Assembly (NCBI GenBank): GCA_020637595.1
Contig: JACKKE010000002.1
Span: 1-64,000 of the forward strand
Direction of reading: 5' to 3'
DNA: 64,000 bases
From: Rhodobacter sp.
GTDB lineage: Bacteria; Pseudomonadota; Alphaproteobacteria; Rhodobacterales; Rhodobacteraceae
Positions 59,444 to 64,000 of this stretch are shown here, in pieces. The notes under the pieces were generated by a model. It searched no databases. It saw only the letters and a program-made list of their open reading frames with translations, and was not told the DNA's origin. Position 1 is the stretch's first letter. The number at the start of each line of letters is the position of its first letter. Both the position numbers and the translations under genes were made by a program.

Positions 59444-60154
59444 TCAAGCCAAAGGCACCGGCTGCGACAAAGCCTCGCTGATCCCGCGCAGCATTCCGGC
59501 GGCATCGGGCGTCACCGCCACCGTCGTAAGCAGGCGCAGATCCGCGGGCAACCGTTCGGCGCAGGCCGGGCTGATCGCGACCAGCGCCAGACCTGGCGGG
59601 CGCAACGGTCCGAGATTGCGCAGGAAGCCATCGGCCGCGCGGGGCGAGAACAGCGGTGCGATGATCCGCCGCCGGCTGGCGAGAACCTCGATCACCGAAT
59701 GCGGCCAGTCGAGCAGGCGCGCCTCGTAGACGGCAACGCCGCGTGCGGTCAGCCCGGCCTCGCGCAGCGCCCCCACGACATCGCGCGCCAAATGGATGCC
59801 GTGGGCATGAACCAGCGGTCCGGCGGGGCGCAGGCTCTGCAGCGTGTCGATCAGCGCCGTCGCGTCGCCGCCGCAATCGCGGGCGGCAAAGCCGGCCTTG
59901 CGCGCGGCCCGGGCGGTTGCCGCGCCGACGCACCAGGCGGGCAGGCCGGGCATCGGTGGCAGCATCGGCACCGCATTGGCCGAGGTCAGGATCAGCCCCC
60001 GTGCCCCGGCAAAGGCATCGGCATCGACCGCGAGGGCGACCACCTCGGACAACGGTGCGATCAGCGTGTCATGCGGTGGCAGTTCAGCCCGCGCCAGTTC
60101 GGCAAACCGTTCGGATTGCGGGCGTGGGCGGGATAGCAAGAGGATCGACGGCAT
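59444..60154 (-). CDS. hemD: Uroporphyrinogen-III synthase
   Basis: 236 residues from ATG 60154. LLSRPRPQSERFAE, GLILTSANAVPML, CVGAATARAARKAG, YEARLLDWPHSV and SPRAADGFLRNL match the two-lobed HemD fold. HemD closes hydroxymethylbilane with inversion of ring D, producing uroporphyrinogen III. It is divergent from tsaD, the classic alphaproteobacterial arrangement. Confidence 0.88.
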   Translation of the reverse strand: MPSILLLSRPRPQSERFAELARAELPPHDTLIAPLSEVVALAVDADAFAGARGLILTSANAVPMLPPMPGLPAWCVGAATARAARKAGFAARDCGGDATALIDTLQSLRPAGPLVHAHGIHLARDVVGALREAGLTARGVAVYEARLLDWPHSVIEVLASRRRIIAPLFSPRAADGFLRNLGPLRPPGLALVAISPACAERLPADLRLLTTVAVTPDAAGMLRGISEALSQPVPLA

Positions 60155-60247
60155 GGGGTTCCTCAAGGTGGCGGCCATTGTCTGCGGCGCGCCCCGATGA
60201 TACCCCCGCGGTGAAGTCCTTCGCAACCAAGGCCCCTTCACAGGCGC

Positions 60248-61327
60248 ATGACTGAACCGCTGACCCTCCTCGGCATCGAAAGCAGCTGCGATGACACCGG
60301 CGCGGCGGTCGTCCGGCACAGGCCCGGTGCGCCGGTCGAGATCCTGTCGAACGTCGTTGCCGGCCAGACCGAGCTGCACGCGGCCTATGGCGGTGTGGTG
60401 CCGGAAATCGCCGCCCGGGCGCATGCCGAAAAGCTGGATCTGGTGACCGAACAGGCGCTGAGCCGCGCTGGCGTTGCGCTGGGCGATCTGGACGGGATCG
60501 CGGTGACGGCGGGGCCGGGGCTGATCGGCGGGGTGCTGTCGGGGGTGATGCTGGCCAAGGGACTGTCGGCGGCGACCGGGCTGCCGTTGATCGGCGTGAA
60601 CCACCTGGCCGGCCACGCGCTGACGCCGCGGCTGACGGACGGGCTGGCGTTTCCCTATCTGCTGCTGCTGGTTTCCGGCGGGCATTGCCAGTTCCTGCGT
60701 GTCGACGGGCCCGAGGCCTTCACCCGCCTCGGCGGCACCATCGACGACGCCCCGGGCGAGGCCTTTGACAAGACCGCGAAACTGCTGGGCCTGCCGCAGC
60801 CCGGCGGCCCGCATGTCGAAACCGAGGCGGCGCAGGGCGATCCCGCGCGCTTTGCCTTCCCGCGCCCGCTGCTGGACCGGCCCGGCTGCGACCTGTCGTT
60901 TTCCGGGCTGAAGACCGCGCTGATGCGGGCCCGCGATGCGGTGGTGGCGGAGAAGGGCGGGCTGACACGGCAGGACCGCGCCGATCTGTGTGCCGGGTTC
61001 CAGGCGGCGGTGGCCGATGTGCTGGCAGAAAAATCGCGCCGTGCGCTGGCCGCCAGCCCCGGGATCACCGGCTTCGCCGTTGCCGGCGGCGTGGCTGCCA
61101 ACAAGACCCTGCGCGCGCGGCTGGAGGCGGTGGCGGGTGCGGTGCCCTTTGTCGCGCCGCCCCTGAGCCTGTGCACCGACAACGCGGCGATGATCGCCTA
61201 TGCCGGCATCGAGCGCCTGCGCCTTGGCCATACCGACGACCTGACCCTGACCGCGCGCCCCCGCTGGCCGCTTGACACCCATGCCGCCCCCCTGATCGGA
61301 TCGGGCAAACGCGGCGCCAAAGCCTGA
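60248..61327 (+). CDS. tsaD: tRNA N6-threonylcarbamoyladenosine transferase
   Basis: 359 residues. IESSCDDTGAAVV at the N terminus, the metal motif NHLAGHALTP (the HxxxH), SGGHCQFLRV and AGGVAANKTLRARL are diagnostic. TsaD transfers the threonylcarbamoyl group to A37 of ANN-reading tRNAs. It is followed by a small YciI gene. Confidence 0.95.
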   Translation: MTEPLTLLGIESSCDDTGAAVVRHRPGAPVEILSNVVAGQTELHAAYGGVVPEIAARAHAEKLDLVTEQALSRAGVALGDLDGIAVTAGPGLIGGVLSGVMLAKGLSAATGLPLIGVNHLAGHALTPRLTDGLAFPYLLLLVSGGHCQFLRVDGPEAFTRLGGTIDDAPGEAFDKTAKLLGLPQPGGPHVETEAAQGDPARFAFPRPLLDRPGCDLSFSGLKTALMRARDAVVAEKGGLTRQDRADLCAGFQAAVADVLAEKSRRALAASPGITGFAVAGGVAANKTLRARLEAVAGAVPFVAPPLSLCTDNAAMIAYAGIERLRLGHTDDLTLTARPRWPLDTHAAPLIGSGKRGAKA

Positions 61328-61337
61328 AGGAGAGACC

Positions 61338-61610
61338 ATGCCCCTGTTCGCCCTGATCTGCACCGACAAGGCCGACCACGAACCCCTGCGCAAGGCCAAC
61401 CGCGATGCGCATCTGGCCTATCTGAACGAAACCGGCTGCGTGACCTTCGCCGGGCCGTTTCTGGACAACGGCACGATGACCGGCAGCCTGGTGGTGATCG
61501 ACGTCGCCGACAAACCGGCGGCCGAGGGCTGGGCGGCGAATGACCCTTATGCCCGCGCCGGGCTTTTCGCCAAGGTGCGCATCGAGGAATGGAAGAAGGT
61601 GATCGGCTGA
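61338..61610 (+). CDS. YciI-family protein
   Basis: 90 residues. The family H/D pair is visible in NRDAHLAYL, with GPFLDNGTMTGSLVVID and the DPYARAGLFAKVRIEEW tail. YciI proteins are small ferredoxin-fold proteins of unclear role. It starts 10 bp after tsaD, and its stop overlaps the ATG of the EVE gene, so the three are one operon. Confidence 0.9.
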   Translation: MPLFALICTDKADHEPLRKANRDAHLAYLNETGCVTFAGPFLDNGTMTGSLVVIDVADKPAAEGWAANDPYARAGLFAKVRIEEWKKVIG

Positions 61611-62044
61611 TGGCCCACTGGTTGATGAAATCCGAGCCCAACAAGTTCAGCTGGGACCAGCTGGTCGCCAAGGGCGCGGCCGGCGAGGAATGGGATGGCG
61701 TGCGCAATTACCTCGCGCGCAACAACATGCGGGCGATGGCGCTGGGTGATCAGGTGTTCTTTTATCATTCGAACATCGGCCTCGAAGTGGTCGGCATTGC
61801 CGAGGTCTGTGCCCTGTCGCACCCGGATTCGACCACCGATGACCCGCGCTGGGACTGCGTCGATATTCGTTCCGTCCGGCCCTTGCCCCGCCCCGTCTCG
61901 CTGAAAGAGATCAAGGCCACGCCGGAATTATCCGAGATGTCGCTGGTTACTTCGATGCGCCTTTCGGTGCAGCCGGTGACCGACGCCGAATGGGACCTGG
62001 TCTGCAAGATGGGCGGCTTGGAGGACCGAAAACATACATTCTAA
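61610..62044 (+). CDS. EVE-domain protein
   Basis: 144 residues from ATG 61610, overlapping the YciI stop by 1 bp. HWLMKSEPNKFSWDQLV, the EWDGVRNYLARNNMRAM segment and VFFYHSNIGLEVVGIAEV are EVE-domain hallmarks. The domain has a PUA-like fold and binds modified bases in nucleic acids. Confidence 0.92.
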   Translation: MAHWLMKSEPNKFSWDQLVAKGAAGEEWDGVRNYLARNNMRAMALGDQVFFYHSNIGLEVVGIAEVCALSHPDSTTDDPRWDCVDIRSVRPLPRPVSLKEIKATPELSEMSLVTSMRLSVQPVTDAEWDLVCKMGGLEDRKHTF

Positions 62045-62759
62045 ATTGATGTAATTGTTTTCGTCGCGCGCCGGTTTTGTGCATGATCACAATAAAAGGG
62101 CGTTCCGGTTGTGGTCGGTGATGGTGCCGGACGGAGGCTTTGCCGCCTTGTGACAGGTGGTGAGTCTGTTCGGCAATCTCGACGTGAGCGAAGGGGATGC
62201 CGGCGTCGCCCGCTGGCGTCGGCTGTGGGAGGTGCGCGAGGTTCTGATCGTCACAGGCCGCGAGTCGCGTTTTGATCCGTTCCCTGAGCTGTTCGATAGC
62301 GCGGCCCGGATCGACACCTTGCACACCGTGTCCACCGACGCCTACGACCATCGCGAGGCGATCCTCAGGGCGGTCCTTGGCCGATAGGCTGATGCTACTG
62401 TCGTTGGGGCCGGCGGCGACGATTCTGGTCCCGCGGGTCGCAGCGACAGGGTGCAGGCGCTGGACATCGGGCATATCAGCGCCCGTTATCTGAACATCCA
62501 TGCGCGTGGCGCCTTGCCCGAGGCGCTTCCCGTTATCCGAGACCCTGCAACACTCGGCATGAGGCCGCGCCCGGATCTCTGACCGCGATTGCTCCGCAAA
62601 ATTCTGCGTTGAAAATCCGTATTATAGCGGCCTGCCTGTTCAGGGGCGCGCCGGCGGGCCTCACGCATTCCTTTTTTTGAATTGACCGCGTGAATCGGCT
62701 TTGCAGCGGCGTTTTGTCGCGCTAGCCTCGCGCAAAACCAAAACGGGAGTGAGGACAAC
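62045..62759. other. Intergenic region with a degenerate open frame
   Basis: 715 bp between the EVE and DUF1761 genes. Frame 62157-62582 on the plus strand is open apart from a single TAG at 62385-62387 and reads GRESRFDPFPELFDSA and LDIGHISARYLNIHA, with no match I recognise. It may be a decayed gene. Promoter sequence for the DUF1761 gene must lie near 62680-62750, with GGGAGTGAGG as its ribosome site. Confidence 0.45.
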
Positions 62760-63158
62760 ATGGACATCTTTGCGGTTATCGTCGCCGCCGCCGTCGGCTT
62801 TGCCATCGGCGCGCTGTGGTATGGCGTATTCCGCCGGCAATGGGTCGCCAACTCGGGCGTGCCGACGGATGCGACCGGCGCGCCGACGAACGGCGGCAAC
62901 CCGGTCACCTATCTGGGCGCCTATATCTGCATCCTGCTGGTCACGGGGATGATGCGGCACATCTTTTCGATGGCCGAGATCGACACCATGCTGAAGGGCC
63001 TGATGGCCGGCGGCGGGATCGGCCTGTTCATCATCGCGCCGTGGATCACGCTGAACAACCTCTTCTCGGCGCGCGCGCGCTGCCTGTGCTGGATCGACGG
63101 TGGCTATGCCACGGTCGCCTGCGCGGTGATCGGGATCGTTCTTGTCGCGATGATGTAA
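62760..63158 (+). CDS. DUF1761 small membrane protein
   Basis: 132 residues with four hydrophobic segments (about 3-24, 50-66, 79-96 and 112-132). The start AAAVGFAIGALWYGVFRRQW is typical of DUF1761. Function is unknown; it is expected in the inner membrane. Confidence 0.85.
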   Translation: MDIFAVIVAAAVGFAIGALWYGVFRRQWVANSGVPTDATGAPTNGGNPVTYLGAYICILLVTGMMRHIFSMAEIDTMLKGLMAGGGIGLFIIAPWITLNNLFSARARCLCWIDGGYATVACAVIGIVLVAMM

Positions 63159-63240
63159 CCATCGGTCGCAAACGGGCCGCGCGTGTCGGGCAGCGGGTGC
63201 GAGGGTGACCCCACGCCCCGACGGGATCAGGGAGGGTCTC

Positions 63241-63846
63241 ATGCCCGACACACAGACCGTTTCCTTCACGCAGATGAAGGATGGCACCTATGAGGACTAT
63301 CAACTCCTCGCCGATTACGAGAAACCGTTTCACGCGCTGACCCCGGATCGTGTCCTGGCGGAACTGCGCAGCCACGGCGAAACCACGCTGGAAGGCTACC
63401 GGATCACCCGGCTGCAGCACGGCCTGCAATCCGCCACCCGCGCCGAGCGCGACGGCGCCGACATCGACTGGATCGTGGCGGCGCTGCTGCACGACATCGG
63501 TGACGGGCTGGCGCCGCAGAACCATGATCGCTTTTCGGCCGAGGTGATCCGTCCCTTCGTGCGCTGGGACGTGGCCTGGGTGGTCGAACATCACGGCATC
63601 TTCCAGATGCTCTATTACGGCCACCACTACGGCTGGGACCGCAACGCGCGCGATCAGTTCCGGGACCACCCCTGTTTTGACAGCTGCGCCGAATTCTGCG
63701 AACGCTGGGATCAGGCGTCCTTTGACCCAGGCTATGATACCTTGCCGCTGGAGCATTTCGAACCGATGGTGAGGACGGTCTTTGGCCGCAAAGCCTATGA
63801 CCCTGCGGTGCTGCGCGAGGGGTATGTGAGCGCGCTGACCGGTTGA
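63241..63846 (+). CDS. HD-domain phosphohydrolase-like protein
   Basis: 201 residues from ATG 63241 (GGAGGG upstream). The metal motif is H in LQHGLQSA, HD in LLHDIGDGL, H in NHDRFS and the pair in VVEHHGIFQ. This spacing places it in the HD superfamily, where some relatives such as PhnZ are diiron oxygenases rather than hydrolases. The substrate is unknown. Confidence 0.85.
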   Translation: MPDTQTVSFTQMKDGTYEDYQLLADYEKPFHALTPDRVLAELRSHGETTLEGYRITRLQHGLQSATRAERDGADIDWIVAALLHDIGDGLAPQNHDRFSAEVIRPFVRWDVAWVVEHHGIFQMLYYGHHYGWDRNARDQFRDHPCFDSCAEFCERWDQASFDPGYDTLPLEHFEPMVRTVFGRKAYDPAVLREGYVSALTG

Positions 63847-63879
63847 GCGGGCGGACCGCGCCTGCGGAAAGGAGCGACA

Positions 63880-64000
63880 ATGACGGGGTTTTCTGCTGGC
63901 TGGCAGGTCTGGGCGATCCTCGCCGCAGTCTTTGCCGCGCTGACCGCGATCTTTGCCAAGGTCGGTGTCGATAACGTCAACTCGGATTTTGCGACTTTCT
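63880..64000 (+). CDS. Start of an EamA-family transporter (truncated by the window)
   Basis: The visible 40 codons read a first helix (VWAILAAVFAALTAIFAKVG) typical of EamA/DMT permeases. AAAGGAG lies 5 bp before the ATG. The remainder is outside the window. Confidence 0.65.
   Translation, partial: MTGFSAGWQVWAILAAVFAALTAIFAKVGVDNVNSDFATF

Noticed and set aside
60154..61399. N-terminal extension of the HemD frame across tsaD
   Set aside because: The extension is antisense to tsaD, and conserved HemD sequence begins at ATG 60154.
1..64000. CRISPR arrays, rRNA genes or prophage structural genes
   Set aside because: I found no regularly spaced repeats, no rRNA sequence, and no capsid, tail, terminase or integrase gene.

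Overview
The window looks like chromosomal DNA of a high-GC alphaproteobacterium, most likely a Rhodobacterales/Rhodobacteraceae member. The evidence is the hemY - COG4223 - hemD - tsaD - YciI - EVE order at the right end, several TRAP transporters, BKACE enzymes, and a GC content of about two-thirds over most of the length. A tRNA-Thr(CGT) separates a housekeeping segment (56.4-64 kb) from accessory catabolic and defence-like DNA.

Layout. (1) 1-10.0 kb: a lower-GC island (about 50-55% by eye) with two convergent operons 17 bp apart. Rightward: the end of an unknown protein, a PAPS-reductase-like ATP pyrophosphatase, a histidine kinase carrying a second Hsp90/MutL-type GHKL ATPase, and a receiver-domain protein with a large unknown effector region. 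Leftward: an SF2 helicase, a MORC-type GHKL ATPase and a single-HKD PLD nuclease. I consider this the best candidate for an undescribed system, probably anti-phage defence. (2) 10.16-12.0 kb: a complete IS3-family element abutting a decayed IS3-type transposase. Both transposase genes carry the same roughly 40-bp palindromic insertion. (3) 12.35-18.3 kb: AraC regulator and a TRAP/carnitine-type dehydrogenase/BKACE catabolic operon. (4) 18.3-19.5 kb: quiet DNA. (5) 19.5-24 kb: sulfate ABC transporter with an Rrf2 regulator. (6) 24.3-31 kb: ApbE, a PepSY-flavodoxin-reductase fusion, DUF2271, PepSY proteins and a two-component system. (7) 31-47.3 kb: a mosaic catabolic region (CoA ligase, a deletion chimera of a flavin hydroxylase and an FAH hydrolase, extradiol dioxygenase, acyl-CoA and aldehyde dehydrogenases, BKACE, two class III CoA-transferase-fold proteins, an enolase-superfamily enzyme, and a TRAP transporter split across 10 kb). 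It also encodes a tandem TetR-TetR fusion protein and carries a recurring 21-bp operator-like motif. (8) 47.4-56.2 kb: a leftward operon with a Rieske oxygenase, glutamine-synthetase-like ligase, arylamine N-acetyltransferase, MaoC-like hydratase, 5-oxoprolinase PxpABC and a dehydroshikimate-dehydratase/HPPD-type fusion. (9) 56.4-64 kb: tRNA-Thr and core genes, then an HD hydrolase and the start of an EamA transporter.

How the genes may work together. In region 1 the kinase/receiver pair could sense infection and signal to an effector, while the helicase, MORC ATPase and PLD nuclease act on DNA. In region 7 the TetR fusion probably controls uptake and CoA-dependent breakdown of an aromatic or branched acid. 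In region 8, gamma-glutamylation of an amine, ring oxidation and recovery of glutamate from 5-oxoproline could form one cycle. These three interpretations are inferences from gene content.
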